64,000 nt of DNA from Tanypteryx hageni (Eukaryota; Arthropoda; Insecta; Odonata; Petaluridae). Location: assembly GCA_028673005.1 (NCBI GenBank), contig CM054115.1:196548370-196612369 (forward strand). The letters run 5' to 3'. Below, in pieces: positions 1-11,450 of the stretch (positions are counted from its first letter, which is position 1; each line of letters begins with the position of its first letter). The notes under the pieces were generated by a model. The model had not been told where the DNA came from. It did not search any database and worked only from the letters and a program-made list of their open reading frames with translations. Both the position numbers and the translations under genes were made by a program.

Positions 1-1232
1 TACGCTATTCGTTGAGATATTTTATGAATATGTAATATAAAAAATGTATGAATAACAGTTTATGATAATGTTACAAAAAATCTATGTTATTTTCATCCAT
101 TTCTATTTATCGTTTCGGAAAAGCAAAGTTGACGAAAATTGACGCGTTCTACGCTCAGGTTGTTTTTATTATTTCATATGGAATCATAATTGCTCAGTGC
201 TCTCTCGATATCACCCTCGTGTATTTTCTCTCATTGAGAAGTCGAGCATAAAATCACAATATCTAACGAGTCTAGTTATTTCTTTCAACGCTTCACTTCC
301 TCCCCCTTATCGTCATAGATATACAGAAAACTAAACAGTGCTTTAGCTTTATCGGCAATTTCTATTCGGTTTAAAATCAGTGCCAAAAAGTAGAGGTTCG
401 GAGTTGCCAAGAAAAAATCTCAGAATGAATGGATCCCTGACGTGAAGGAAGGGGTTGGCGATCATTCATTCGTGGACCGATATCCTTGCATGACCTATCC
501 AGCGCCCTTAGCTCCGGTGGTTGCGAGCCTTTCAACTCTGCCCTAGCTTCCGCAGATCCCTCCATCCACACGCTCTCTCTATCAAGTCAGAACCACTGAG
601 AGAGAGAGAGAGACTTCCGGTCCTTTCGTGAGAATTCGCCATCAACTTTTGGATTCTCTTCGTCTCTTCCCCCACCCCTGCTGCCCATTTAACGCCACGT
701 CAGCACCGGAAGTACTCTCTGAAAGCCTCTCCCATAGCGGTACGAATGAATATAAGTGCATAAGGGATTTTCGTTGTTCATTTGTCGCTCTATCAAGAGC
801 TTAAGCAGTATTCTGGGTTGGGATATCCATTTTCACGCGTATTTACTGACGTGAAGGACTACCTTTTGAACTTTGGTTGCGACAAAGTAATTTTTCTGAT
901 TATTGAGATTGCCGAATGGAAATAAAATATGTTACATTTCAGGAAATTTTATTTTTTCGATGTAAAACTCAATGGTTTCTGAACGAAAAATATTTGAGCT
1001 TTAAAAATTCGTAAATATAAAAGCATAAACAAGAATTTAAATACTTGTTAGGGTAAAATCGAAGATTTTTTCCTTAAGAATTTGACGTCACGTGTTTTGC
1101 GATGAAATAAAATGGAGAGCCCGGGATAGGTCCGACGTCGATTAACATCGTTTCATTTTTTAAGATGTGTAAGCTCTCCAATGGATTGCGTTTTCGATTT
1201 GTGGATGTTATTAATTTCAAATCGTTAACATT
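1..1232. other. no gene recognised; AT-rich, short GA tract
   Basis: No open reading frame with a recognisable domain is seen on either strand. A short (GA)n run lies near 597-613. The open frames here are short and have no motif. Confidence 0.6.
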
Positions 1233-1330
1233 CAGGGGCGGCCCTAGACTAGCTGCTAGCAGCTGGCGCCCTAGGCGAACCATGGAATCGGCGCCCCCAC
1301 CCCAAACCTCAATGACGTTTTTGGGGTGAG
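1233..1330 (+). mobile_element. possible hAT-type terminus (fragment)
   Basis: The stretch starts CAGGGGCGGCCCTAG and is followed by GGCGCCCTAGGC. This resembles the end of the complete MITE at 16158-16458, which starts with the same kind of GC-rich inverted repeat. No opposite end was found nearby, so it is either a solo end or chance similarity. Confidence 0.35.
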
Positions 1331-2275
1331 AAGGAAAAAATGACCCCATTTTTGGAGCTCTGAGATGGAAGGCGTTACTTTGCCGGTTCATTACAAAACG
1401 GTTCGTTCGATTGCAACTTTAATTAATGTGAGTTATAGTCTTATTATTACGTGTGCAAGATTTTAAATTGGTAGCTTTATTAGTTTATGATATTTTATTC
1501 AATTTATGAGACCATCGTTTATCCTCAAGTATTAAGCTGTTAGACATGCTACGCACACTGTTGGCTTCGTCTTGGGCTTTGTATTGCGAATCAATTAATT
1601 TCATAAGCCTAAAATGAACGGAATATTTTATAGTGATTTTTATAATAGTTGAAGCCAGTGGGGGAGGGAGAGAAGGATGGGCGCGCCACATCTGCTGGGA
1701 GTCGACAAAGTTTTGGCGCCGATAGAAGGCTGACAATGAGGTTTTTGATAAATTGAGAAACATTGCCCATTTTTTCTTTTAATGTTTTTTTAAGCGTTTT
1801 TAAAGCATAGGCTTAATTATTTGGCTTGTCCGTCCATCCCTTTGTCCAACCAATGTTTTTAGATCAGATAAAATAGAAACACGAAATTTTCGGAATAGAT
1901 TTGTAAACGACAGCTATATAATATTTCACTACAATTTCAAATAAAACTAGATTAATAATGTTAATTATAATTTTAGCGCTTAAAACGCTAATGTATTCGG
2001 TTGTCTGTCCGTCCGTTTGGACAATAGCTCTAGAATCCTGCAACTTGGAGAAACCATATTTTCAGGATAGATCAAACTAAATAAGAGTTATACGTGGAGT
2101 AAATTTCGTAGGTCTATGATCATCTGCTGGGAAGTAATCGAAGTCTTTTCCAACCCCTTAGTTTCAATTCCATAAGAAAAGTATGAAATGGGCGCTGGTA
2201 ATTATAAAATTACCATTTTTAGCCTACTTTCCAAAAAACGGATGACAAAAATTCCAAAACTACTATAGTATTCTA
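1331..2275. other. no gene; degenerate repeat
   Basis: No coding sequence recognised. Two related segments, near 1816-1850 and 1980-2010, share a TGTCCGTCC core and look like an internal duplication of an interspersed repeat about 170 bp apart. A short (TATTCT)n run at 2270-2290 abuts the truncated 5' end of LINE A. Confidence 0.45.
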
Positions 2276-2285
2276 TTATTCTATT

Positions 2286-4029
2286 ATTCTCCTCGGGGAC
2301 TTTAATCTGTCTATTGGTTGGAACTCACATACTGACGGTTCCACCAAAAGTGTTCATGATGAATTCTTCCTGGACCATTTCATTAACGGTCTGGGTTTTT
2401 TTCAATGCAACTCCCACCCCACCCGAAACTTGGCAACGTTGGATCTTATCATTTCCTCAGTCCCCGTGCAGGCCATGATCCCCGGCAGGAATATTTTCGC
2501 CTCCGACCACCAGTCATTAGAATTTCTCCTACCCCCACCCTACCGATCCCCACCGCCGTCGCCCTCACCCCATGTCCGAACCGTTAGAGCTTGGAACAAA
2601 GCTGACTGGCAGGTCATCAACCGTGCACTCTCCCTCCTTCCATGGGACCTGCTGGAGTGTGGGATTACGCAGGATAGCATCTCCCTTTTCTACGACATTC
2701 TCCACGGTGCCATTGGTGACCTCGTTCCCTCCCGCAAGATTTCCAAGAGACGACCCCTATGGATGTCCGAGGCGACCGCTGCAACCCTCCGTAACAAAGA
2801 AGCCGCTTGGAAACTAAGTAAGACCCACCCAAACCCCCGCACACGCTCGGAGTTTGCAAAAATTCGCAGCCGCTCGAGAACGCTCCTCAGACGTGACTAT
2901 GCCAAATATGTGAAAACAATCACCGAAGATCTCAAAGACAATTCCAAGAGATTTTGTACTCTCATAAATGGCAGAAGAAAGTGTTCTCGTATCCCCCTTA
3001 CTGTGAGCTCCGATTCCAAGTCATTCACGAACCACGAAAGGCCCACCGCTTTCAACGACCAGTTCACTTCGAACTTTTCCACACCCTCTCTCTCATCCCC
3101 CTTACCACCCGTTGAGTCCATTTGCACTCACTCCCTCTCAACCATTTCCACCACCCGCAGTGAGGTCCTAAGCCTTCTTTCCTCCTTACCTTCAAATAAG
3201 GCCACAGGATCGGACGCCATCGGTTCCCTATTCCTCAAACGCACGGCCAACACTCTTCATCTCCCTATCACGAAAATATTTAACAGATGCTTCTCCGATG
3301 GATCTTACCCGACGGAGTGGAAAACAGCAAATGTCACCCCTATTCTAAAGTCCGGTTCTAAAAATTGCATTGATAATTACCGCCCCATATCTATTCTTCC
3401 TGTTCTTTCCATCCTCTTTGAACGCATTATTCACAGCCGCCTCCTGTCGTTTATCCTCCCTTACATTTCCCCCTATCAACATGGTTTCCTTCCCGGGAGC
3501 TCATGCCTCACCAACCTTTCCGTCATTCACTATCATATTACCAATGCTTTCGAACAATCTTCCCAACTCGACGTTTGTTACGTCGATTTTTCCAAAGCTT
3601 TTGACACCGTGGATCACATCCTATTAATTCACAAACTTACCAATCGTTACAATATCCATGGACCCCTTCTTAGTCTTCTCACCAGTTTTCTATCCAACAG
3701 ATTTCAACGTGTTACAATCGACGGCGTTACTTCCCCTTCCCTTCCAGTTCCTTCCGGTATTCCACAAGGAAGTGTTCTTGGTCCCCTTCTTTTCTCTTTA
3801 TATATTGATGATATTGTTGATTCCGTTCTTCCCCATTCCTGCAACATACTGTTATACGCCGACGATTGCAAGATATTTAAGCGAATAGACAACTCCAATG
3901 ACAGTCACTTGCTTCAGCTTGCCCTCCATTCAATCTCTAATTGGAGCTCTGCATGGAAACTTAAAGTTAATCCCACCAAATCTAAATTTATACAGTTCAC
4001 CCTTCGAACCAAACCGGAGACATCCTTCA
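2286..4029 (+). pseudogene. LINE A ORF2, 5' part: endonuclease end and RT
   Basis: The translation opens with the APE-endonuclease GDFN motif (about 2295-2306) and reaches the SDH motif near 2504. A linker follows, then RT blocks: NYRPIS (about 3376-3393), the QHGF block (about 3477), DFSKAFD (about 3583-3603), GIPQGSVLGPLLF (about 3757-3795) and YADD near 3856. The frame is open across about 580 codons, with no start because the copy is 5'-truncated. It stops making sense at 4029, where LINE B enters. The RT would perform target-primed reverse transcription of the element RNA. Cytosine-rich codon use separates it from LINE B, which is AT-richer. Confidence 0.85.
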
Positions 4030-4030
4030 C

Positions 4031-5590
4031 GATGGGGAGGATAAAGCTAATCTACTAAACGTTTACTTCGCGAAGGCGTTCACGGCAGGTGGAAATATAC
4101 TTAAAGATAATCTTATTCCCGATGGATGTACTCGGATGGATAATATTAAAATCTCTGAGGCAGGAATAGCGAAGCAACTGAGTGCGATAAAGCCCAACAA
4201 AAATCCTGGACCTGAAGGAATTCCCGCGCGTGTATTAAAAGAACTAGCAGAAGAAATAGCTCCCTTCCTTCGGATAGTTTTCGAGAAATCTCTTACCCTC
4301 TGTGAGGTTCCTGATGATTGGAAACTAGCACACGTCACACCCATTCATAAGGGAGGTGACAAAGAAAACCCCGAAAATTATAGGCCGATTTCTCTAACAT
4401 CATTATCATGTAAGATTTTGGAGCACATTATTGTTAGCAACACAATGCGTTATCTTGAGAGTAGATCGCTCTTAGTCAGCTGTCAACATGGCTTCAGAAA
4501 AGGTAGATCCTGTGACACCCAACTCGGTCTGTTTGTGAATGATGTTTTATCATGCGGCGAAAATAATAAGCAGGTCGATGCAGTGTTCCTTGATTTTAGA
4601 AAAGCTTTTGACAAGGTTCCCCACCGTAAGTTGTTATTAAAATTGGGAAATCTTGGCGTTAATGTTAAAGTCATTAACTGGGTTCGCGCTTTCCTTTGGA
4701 ATAGAAAACAAAAAGTAGTCATCGATGGTAAGTCCTCGAGTGTGGCAGATGTAGTCTCTGGAGTGCCGCAGGGTAGTGTGATCGGACCTATGCTTTTCTT
4801 GCTTTATATAAACGACATCAGCTCAGTTGTAAAAAGTAATATCAGGCTTTTTGCGGATGACACCGTAGTCTATAGAGAAATTAGTGGTCCTAGCGACCAT
4901 CGTCAGCTTCAGGATGATCTGGATGCGTTATCTGTTTGGTGCAAGGAATGGCAGCTAGAAATCAATCAGAAAAAGAGTAACGTTCTAAACTTTTGGAAAT
5001 CTAGAAGCCCATCGTCCGTGTTTACCTACTCGATAGATGGTGAGATCATTCCTGTTTCGGAATCCGTGAAATACCTCGGGGTAACCTTGAATCGTGACCT
5101 GTCTTGGGACACCCACATAAGACGAGTGATAGGTGCGGCAAATAAGAAGTTGGCTTTTGTGCGTAGGATAGTCAGGAAAAGCACGGAAAAGGTGAGAGAA
5201 TCCTGTTATTTATCGTTGGTTAGACCTCAAATGGAATACGCAGCAGCGGTTTGGGATCCATATCAGAGGGGACTCATAAAGGATTTAGAAAAAATACAGC
5301 GGCGAGCAGCTAGATTCGTGAAAAAGAATTACGATAAAAAACAGAGCGTTACGTTACTCATTGATGAGTTGAGTTGGCCATCGTTGAAAGATCGTAGATT
5401 ACAGGCGAGACTTAAACTTCTAGATAAATATAGGTCGGAGATATTCGTAAATGAAATGAAGGATATTATTCGACAACCAACGTATATCGGACGGAGGGAT
5501 AATGACGACAAGATTCGCGAAATAGATAGTAGGACGGAGAGGTATAAGGAGTCCTTTTTCCCTAGGACAATACGTGACCATAATAGATAA
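4031..5590 (+). CDS. LINE B partial ORF2: reverse transcriptase
   Basis: An uninterrupted frame of about 519 codons with no real start, since the element lacks its 5' end. RT blocks in order: NKNPGP (about 4196), NYRPISLTSLSCKILE (about 4376-4423), QHGFRKGRSCDTQLG (about 4486-4530), DFRKAFDKVPHRK (about 4592-4630), SGVPQGSVIGP (about 4757-4790), FADDTVVY (about 4850-4873), then the CR1-type C-terminal region with LSWDTHIRRVIGAANKK and a TERYKESFFPRTIRDHNR end. All catalytic residues are present and there are no stops, which suggests recent insertion. No endonuclease or ORF1 is present, so it is not autonomous. Confidence 0.88.
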   Translation, partial: DGEDKANLLNVYFAKAFTAGGNILKDNLIPDGCTRMDNIKISEAGIAKQLSAIKPNKNPGPEGIPARVLKELAEEIAPFLRIVFEKSLTLCEVPDDWKLAHVTPIHKGGDKENPENYRPISLTSLSCKILEHIIVSNTMRYLESRSLLVSCQHGFRKGRSCDTQLGLFVNDVLSCGENNKQVDAVFLDFRKAFDKVPHRKLLLKLGNLGVNVKVINWVRAFLWNRKQKVVIDGKSSSVADVVSGVPQGSVIGPMLFLLYINDISSVVKSNIRLFADDTVVYREISGPSDHRQLQDDLDALSVWCKEWQLEINQKKSNVLNFWKSRSPSSVFTYSIDGEIIPVSESVKYLGVTLNRDLSWDTHIRRVIGAANKKLAFVRRIVRKSTEKVRESCYLSLVRPQMEYAAAVWDPYQRGLIKDLEKIQRRAARFVKKNYDKKQSVTLLIDELSWPSLKDRRLQARLKLLDKYRSEIFVNEMKDIIRQPTYIGRRDNDDKIREIDSRTERYKESFFPRTIRDHNR

Positions 5591-5617
5591 CAGTGAATAA
5601 TAATTAGTTAGGAACTT

Positions 5618-5685
5618 GGTGCGCGGCACCCCCTGCCATCCACCGTCAAGGTGACTTGCAGGGTAATATGTAGATGTAGATGTAG
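5618..5685 (+). promoter_or_regulatory. LINE B structured 3' end and (TGTAGA)n tail
   Basis: Two hairpins can be drawn: GGTGC/GCACC with loop GCG (5618-5630), then CCCTGC (5631-5636) paired with GCAGGG (5658-5663), enclosing CCACC/GGTG. The same arrangement occurs in LINEs C, D and F. By analogy with CR1-type elements this is likely the RT recognition site for target-primed reverse transcription; that role is inferred. Confidence 0.65.
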
Positions 5686-5694
5686 ATCCCTTCA

Positions 5695-6348
5695 GTTTAT
5701 TTATACTCCGCCCAACCCATACCCGAAGTTTCCTCACACAGTGACCTTGGAGTGCTCTTCGATTCCAAGCTCACCTTCACCTCACATATAAGAAAAATTT
5801 CATCCAAAGCCATGTCCCTTGTTGGCCTGTTGTACAGATTCACAGAAATCAAAAACCTTCAGGCATTAAAATCAGTTTTTTCCGGTTGTGTCCTACCACT
5901 ACTTGAATATTGCTCTCCTATATGGTCCACGGCATCTCCCACCAACCTTAAACTCCTAAATCGCCCTCTAAATTTCTTCCTAGCAATCGTGCGCCATCGA
6001 GTCCCCACTTACCGTAACTTGTATCGCAAGGAATTGCTTTCAGTGATGGGTATTTCCTCCCTGCAATTGCGTCGGAAAACATCAGACCTAAAATTTCTCC
6101 ATGGAATAATGAATGGTAAATACCGACCAAATGAACTTCTTACCTACTTCTCTCTTCACGTCCCCCCTCGTCCCACCCGCAATCCCAACCCCTTACACTT
6201 ACCCAAATGCCGACTCTCCATCACCAAAAGATCTCTCTTCTATCGATTGCCCCAAACATTTAATTCCCTGGTTCATTTGTTCCCTGTTATTGATATGTTT
6301 TCCCCCATCTCATCCTTCTATGCACTAGTTACCCGGTCACCCCCATAA
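5695..6348 (+). pseudogene. LINE A ORF2, 3' part after LINE B
   Basis: The reading frame resumes with the DLGVLFDSKLTF motif at about 5743-5778, typical of the post-RT region of Jockey-superfamily LINEs. It runs to a TAA at 6346-6348. It is in a different frame from the upstream half even after removing LINE B and one target-site copy, so a small indel lies near the junction. The 3' UTR is about 170 bp and ends in an A-rich tail. Confidence 0.8.
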
Positions 6349-6546
6349 TTCTTATTGTCTAAACGCTTTTGAATATGTTTCTGTTTTTGCATTTTCCTGT
6401 TTGGAACAATTTAATATCTGTTCCACGATTGTTAATTTAATTTATTTTATTTGTTATTTTATGTTGTTATATTACGGATCCATTGTAAAAGGCCAAAATT
6501 TGGCTGTTTATGGACCTTTTTTAATAAAATAAAATAAAAATAAAAT

Positions 6547-7206
6547 AGTTGGAACTCATTGCAGTTCATGCAAATATTTAGTTCATAGTAAGTCACTACA
6601 CAATTTCCTTTAATGTTAAACTGATTGTTAATTCGCGCTTTATTGTTTTTACGCGTTAAAAAGTGTTAGTAGTCAAGTAGTGACCTGGCCCTCGAAGAGG
6701 ACGGACGTGCCTTTCACTTCCTCCTGCGAGCGCTGACCTGCCTGCGAGCGACACCTGTAGTAGTAGCAGTAGCTGTAGTTTAGCTGTAGCCGTATTGTTG
6801 TGTTAAGTAGAACTAGTATTTTTCTATTTATTCTATTTATTTTTTCATCTTCTTACGTTAATTGTTTTGTTGTAATTGTAGTTTAACTCATCTTTGAGCG
6901 TAAAGCTTACTCATCCTTCTCTTGCCGTATCATAGTAGTTAATTGCGTCTCTGAGCCACTAAATCCGTAATCTTTGTAATATTTATTTATAGTAGCGTAT
7001 TACCTTACTCGTTCTTAATTATTTCCTTTTATCTTAGCATTTCTTTAGCTAAACTTTCTTGCTTATTTACTAACGTTGTTGGTGTAGTGAAACACTCACT
7101 TTTTACCTGCGCTCGACCCTAATTTAACCTTGAAGACAGCCAACCGCGTATTTACGTTAGTTCTAGTATATTTATATAGATAGTACAGATTAGTTAAGAG
7201 GATAGG
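6547..7206 (+). promoter_or_regulatory. LINE C 5' UTR
   Basis: A non-coding leader before ORF1. It contains a GC-rich patch at about 6690-6760 and a (GTA/GCA)n-like run near 6755-6790. LINE promoters are internal to the 5' UTR in related families; no promoter motif was identified here. Confidence 0.45.
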
Positions 7207-8238
7207 ATGGCTACTCCGAGGACTCCTGTTTCCTCCTTCTTGCGCGACGCTGGTTGCGAGGCCATGAGGTCTCGGATCACGGAGCTGGAGAGGGTGTTTG
7301 CGGACCTCCTTCATAGGGTGGAAAGGTCGGAGGCAGCCTTGGCGCGTGGGAGGGGTGCGGGTTCTTCCCTGAGAGAAAACCGCGCCAAAATGGCGGCTCG
7401 GGTTCGCCTGGGTGCGGAAGCCGGCAGAGCGATCGGGGAGGCTCCTGGCTCCTCTTCGCGGGTCGAGGGTCCTCCGGTCCGGAAGCCCGATGAGTGGTGT
7501 GTGGTGTCCACTCGGGGGGATCGTGGGGTGGTGTTGCGGAGACAGGGAGTTGGGAACGCCTCGGTGGCCCCTCTTCCTGTTAGTAATCGGTTTGCGGTGT
7601 TGTCGGAGGACGACTCCACTGCCGTTACGCCCGTGCCCGCTCCCGTCTCCTCGGTGGAGGCCGGGCCCAAGGAGAGCTCGGGGAGAAAGAGAGGGCTGTT
7701 AGTGATAGGGAGCTCCAACGTCCGGCGTGTGGTGGCGCCTTTACTGTCACGGGCCCGCCGGGAGGGAGTTCACGAGCGGGTGTTCTCCAGGTGTATACCA
7801 GGAGGTTCGGTGCCCCAGGTGACGAAGGAGTTCAGGGTGTCGGTATCGGGCACGGGTTGCTCCTCGCTGCGGGTGGTGGCCCATGTTGGTACCAATGACG
7901 CTTCGAAGCGCGGCTCCGAGGAGGTCTTAAGCTCTTTTAAGGACTTGGCCGCTGAGGTTGCTCGTGTCCGAGAGGAGTCTGGTGCTGATGTGCGGCTTTC
8001 CATCTGTAGCATTGTTCCTCGGGCGGACTGCGGTTCTATGGTTTGGAGCCGAGTGGTCGGGCTGAACCGTAGGCTGTGGGACTTCTGTAGGGGCAATGGA
8101 GTGGAATTCGTTGACCTGAGGCCGGTCCTGGACTCATGTAGGGCATCCCTAAACGGTTCTGGTGTGCACTACACTGCCGAGGCTGCGGAGGCGGTAGCGC
8201 GTAGGGTGTTTGAGCATTCTAGGGCTTTTTTAGGTTAG
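7207..8238 (+). CDS. LINE C ORF1: coiled coil plus SGNH-hydrolase (esterase-like) domain
   Basis: 343 codons from an ATG in good context, with no interruption. Residues about 15-45 are heptad-like and probably form a coiled coil. From about residue 160 the protein reads as an SGNH hydrolase: VIGSSNVRR (serine block), HVGTND near residues 226-231 (block III, Gly-x-Asn-Asp) and GVHYT near residue 318 (block V His). CR1-clade LINEs are known to carry an esterase-type ORF1. The usual role is RNA binding and particle formation; the hydrolase substrate is unknown. The canonical GDS is GSS here. Codon use is GC-rich, unlike the AT-rich ORF2. Confidence 0.8.
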   Translation: MATPRTPVSSFLRDAGCEAMRSRITELERVFADLLHRVERSEAALARGRGAGSSLRENRAKMAARVRLGAEAGRAIGEAPGSSSRVEGPPVRKPDEWCVVSTRGDRGVVLRRQGVGNASVAPLPVSNRFAVLSEDDSTAVTPVPAPVSSVEAGPKESSGRKRGLLVIGSSNVRRVVAPLLSRARREGVHERVFSRCIPGGSVPQVTKEFRVSVSGTGCSSLRVVAHVGTNDASKRGSEEVLSSFKDLAAEVARVREESGADVRLSICSIVPRADCGSMVWSRVVGLNRRLWDFCRGNGVEFVDLRPVLDSCRASLNGSGVHYTAEAAEAVARRVFEHSRAFLG

Positions 8239-8273
8239 ATTTAAGCAATTGCAATTTTTTAGCAAGCGTTGAG

Positions 8274-11200
8274 ATGCACGCCAATAGTAGATCAGATGGT
8301 AGGTTAGGATGTAGGCAGCTTACCGGTACGGGATTAATTGAGAGCACAATAGGGGAAAATGTAAGAAATCCGTGCGGTAACAGAATTATCGAAGGCATGG
8401 GGATAAACTATTTTCCATGCAACAATTCCGTAGATAATGCGTGCGTCCTTAACAACGCTATAAACCCGACGTTAAGTAACAGTAGAATACATTCCAAGCG
8501 TAGAAATAGTCGAAATAGTAGGAAGGATAAGGAGGCAGTAAATAATAATAATTATAATCTTAATAATAATAACAGTAATAATAGCTCAGTAGAGCGCGAG
8601 GAATCGTTACGTAGTCATAGCGAGAAATTAAAAATCATTACGGTTAATTGTCGCAGCATTCGCAGGAAGGAGGCCGAATTTGAACATCTTATTCGTAGTC
8701 TGCGTGCTGATGTAGTTATAGGCACTGAAAGTTGGCTTACGGCAGACATAGCCAGTCAGGAGATATTTCCTCGTGACTATAGCGTATACAGAAAAGATCG
8801 ATGTATCCGGTCGGGAGGTGGAGTCTTTATAGCAGTTAGCAATAAATACGAAAGTTAACCAATACAGATTAACGACGACGAAGTCGAAAGTGTTTGGTGT
8901 CGTGTAAATGGAAGCGACTCAAAAACTATAAATATATGCGCTTTTTATAGACCCCCAAATGCGAGCGTGGAAACTATTTATTCTCTGGAGAAACAAGTGG
9001 CGACGCTAAATTCGTCTAATAAAGATAAAGCCATTATAATCGGGGGCGATTTCAATCTTCCGTCAATTGATTGGAGCCATCATTGCTTTTATCCCGGAGG
9101 TAGAGAGCGTGAATCGTTCGAGGCGTTACTAGAAACTTTCGGTAAGCACTCATTGTATCAATTAGTGAGATTTCCCACGAGATTTAATAATATATTAGAT
9201 TTATTTGTTACTAATCTTCCTGAGCGTATGAATAGAGTATCTGATGCTGAGGGAATAAGCGATCACAAGGCAGTGTACGTGGAATTTCAGTTAATTATTG
9301 AGAAACAGGTTAAGGCCAAAATCACAAGATTTAGGTCTTTTCTGCGAAATAAATATACTAATTTCTGCAATTTAACCGATAGTGCAGACGCGGAGGAATT
9401 CTGGTGCATGTTCAGAGATATGATACGAGAATGTACAGATAAATTTATTCCGAGCAAACTGAAGCGTGATAGTGCAGAACCTAGATGGTACAATCAGGAA
9501 GTAAGAAGCGCTCTCCGACGTCAAAGAAAACTCCACTCTCGCGTAAATAACACATCCTCAACAGCTACGGTCGAACAGATTGCAATAATAAGGCATCAAT
9601 ACAAGGAGGCGCGCTCCATAGCCAGAGTAGCAATGCGTAATGCGTTTAACAATTATAAAAAGAAGGTTTTACAGGAAAACTTGAAAGAGAACCCAAAAGC
9701 ATTTTGGTCTTACGTCAGGGAAGTTCAAGGTAGGGGCCCCACTATTGCGTCACTGCGGTCGGAAACGGGAAACGTAGTTCACGATAGTATGGATAAAGCA
9801 AACCTATTAAATCATCACTTTCAGAAAGCTTTTACTCGTGATGACGATGAATGTGAAACCCCTATTCCTATGCGTCAGGGCGATTCGATGGAAGATTTGG
9901 TATTTTCGGAAAATGGCACCGCGCTCCAACTTCATTCAATTAAGCCAAATAAATCTCCTGGACCGGAGGAAATTCCCGCGCGTGTAATGAAAGAATTAGC
10001 TGCTGAAATCGCGCCGTATTTGAAAATTATATTCGAGAAATCCATTAGAGAAGGAGTAGTTCCTAAAGATTGGAAGGTGGCACATGTTACGCCCATCCAT
10101 ATGAGTGGCGACAGAGAGAACCCCGAAAATTATAGGCCGATATCCTTAACTTCATTATCGTGCAAGATACTTGAGAACATAGTCTTTAGCTCTGTAATGC
10201 GCTATTTAGATAGTCATTCATTGCTTAGCGGATGCCAACACGGATTCCGGAGAGGTAGATCATGCGAAACGCAGCTCGGCCTGTTCGTGGACGATTTGTT
10301 GCGATGCGGAGAGAAAAATACTCAGGTCAATGCCATATTCATTGATTTCAGGAAGGCGTTCGATAAAGTATCTCATAGGAAATTAATTGCGAAGTTAGGA
10401 CAATGTGGTATCAATTCGAAAGTTGTCGGTTGGGTGAGAGACTTCCTCTCGAATAGGGAACAGATAGTTGTCATCGATGGGAAATACTCGTCCCCCGTTA
10501 AAGTTGCTTCGGGTGTTCCTCAGGGAAGTGTATTGGGCCCTCTGCTCTTCTTAATCTATGTAAATGATATTTGCTCGGTTGTTCGTAGTAAAATTAGGCT
10601 TTTCGTCGATGACACCGTTCTATATAAAGAAATAAAAAATCAGGAGGACCATCAGTCTCTGCGTGAAGACTTAAGAGCCATTTCAGCGTGGTGCAAAGAA
10701 TGGCAAATCGAAATTAATTATACTAAATGTGCCGCAGTCACGTTCTGGAAAAGTAAGAACAAAGATTTAGGTTTCGAATATAAAATAGATGAAATGAGTA
10801 TTCGACAAGCTGAGTATGTAAAATATTTAGGAGTAACCATTTGTCGAGATCTTTCGTGGGACATGCACATTCGTCGAGTTATAGGCGCGGCCAACAAGAA
10901 ACTGGCATTCATAGGTAGAATAGTACGGAACACTACAGAGAAAGTACGCGAAACATGCTACTTATCACTGGTAAGACCACAAGTGGAATACGCAGCGAGC
11001 ATATGGGATCCGTACGAGAAGGGACACATAATTTTACTAGAAAGAGTACAGCGCAGAGCAGCCAGATTTGTAAAACAAAAGTACGAACATAAGGAAAGCG
11101 TCACCTCTTTATTGAGCGATTTGAACTGGGTATCACTGGAGGACCGTAGATTGCACTCAAGGTTGAAACTTCTAGAGAAATATAGGTCAGAATGTCTAAA

Positions 11201-11369
11201 AGAGGAGGTAGTGGGAATAATTGTGGCACCGACGTATATAGGTAGAAATGATCGAGACGATAAAATACGTGAGATCGATTGTAGGACGGAGCGTTATCTA
11301 GGCTCGTTCTTTCCGAGGACAATAAGAGATCACAATAGGAAATTTCGAATTGCGTTAGACAATCTTTAG
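8274..11369 (+). pseudogene. LINE C ORF2: endonuclease-RT with one nonsense codon
   Basis: The frame starts at ATG 8274, 35 bp after ORF1, and would encode about 1031 residues. The only break is a TAA at 8856-8858 inside the endonuclease. APE endonuclease motifs: VNCRSIRR (about 8644), GTESWLT (about 8722), GGDFNLPS (about 9043) and SDHKAV (about 9260). RT blocks: NYRPIS, QHGFRRGRSCETQLG, DFRKAFDKVSHRK, SGVPQGSVLGP, then FVDD at 10602-10613 where LINEs B, D and F have FADD. The C-terminus ends TERYLGSFFPRTIRDHNR. Without the stop and the Ala-to-Val change it would look competent. Confidence 0.88.
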
Positions 11370-11378
11370 GTAGGATTT

Positions 11379-11450
11379 GGTGCATTGCACCCCCTGCCAC
11401 CCACCAACTTGGTGAATTGCAGGGTAACTTGTAGATGTAGATGTAGATGT
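11379..11450 (+). promoter_or_regulatory. LINE C structured 3' end and tail
   Basis: Hairpin 1 is GGTGCA-T-TGCACC (11379-11391). Hairpin 2 is CCCTGC (11392-11397) with GCAGGG (11419-11424), enclosing CACCA/TGGTG. A (TGTAGA)n tail follows. Probable RT recognition structure. Confidence 0.65.

Larger units (their letters stand above)
4030..5685 (+). mobile_element. LINE B, CR1/Daphne-like, inserted in LINE A
   Basis: A 5'-truncated copy of the LINE C family. It begins within the linker before the RT and ends in the family 3' end plus (TGTAGA)n at about 5668-5685. A short near-duplication flanks it: ATCCTTCA at 4022-4029 and ATCCCTTCA at 5686-5694. LINE A sequence resumes immediately after, so LINE B is the younger element. 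Confidence 0.88.
2276..6546 (+). mobile_element. LINE A, non-LTR retrotransposon, split by LINE B
   Basis: A 5'-truncated non-LTR element of the Jockey/I type that begins inside the endonuclease domain. It carries an RT with a YADD motif and ends at an (AATAAA)n-like tail at about 6522-6546. Its coding region is interrupted at 4029/5686 by LINE B. The two halves together cover the end of the endonuclease, the RT and the C-terminal region. The clade is not settled: the protein differs clearly from the family of LINEs B-F. Confidence 0.85.

Noticed and set aside
7311..7718. Minus-strand frame of 135 codons
   Set aside because: It is a shadow of the GC-rich LINE C ORF1.
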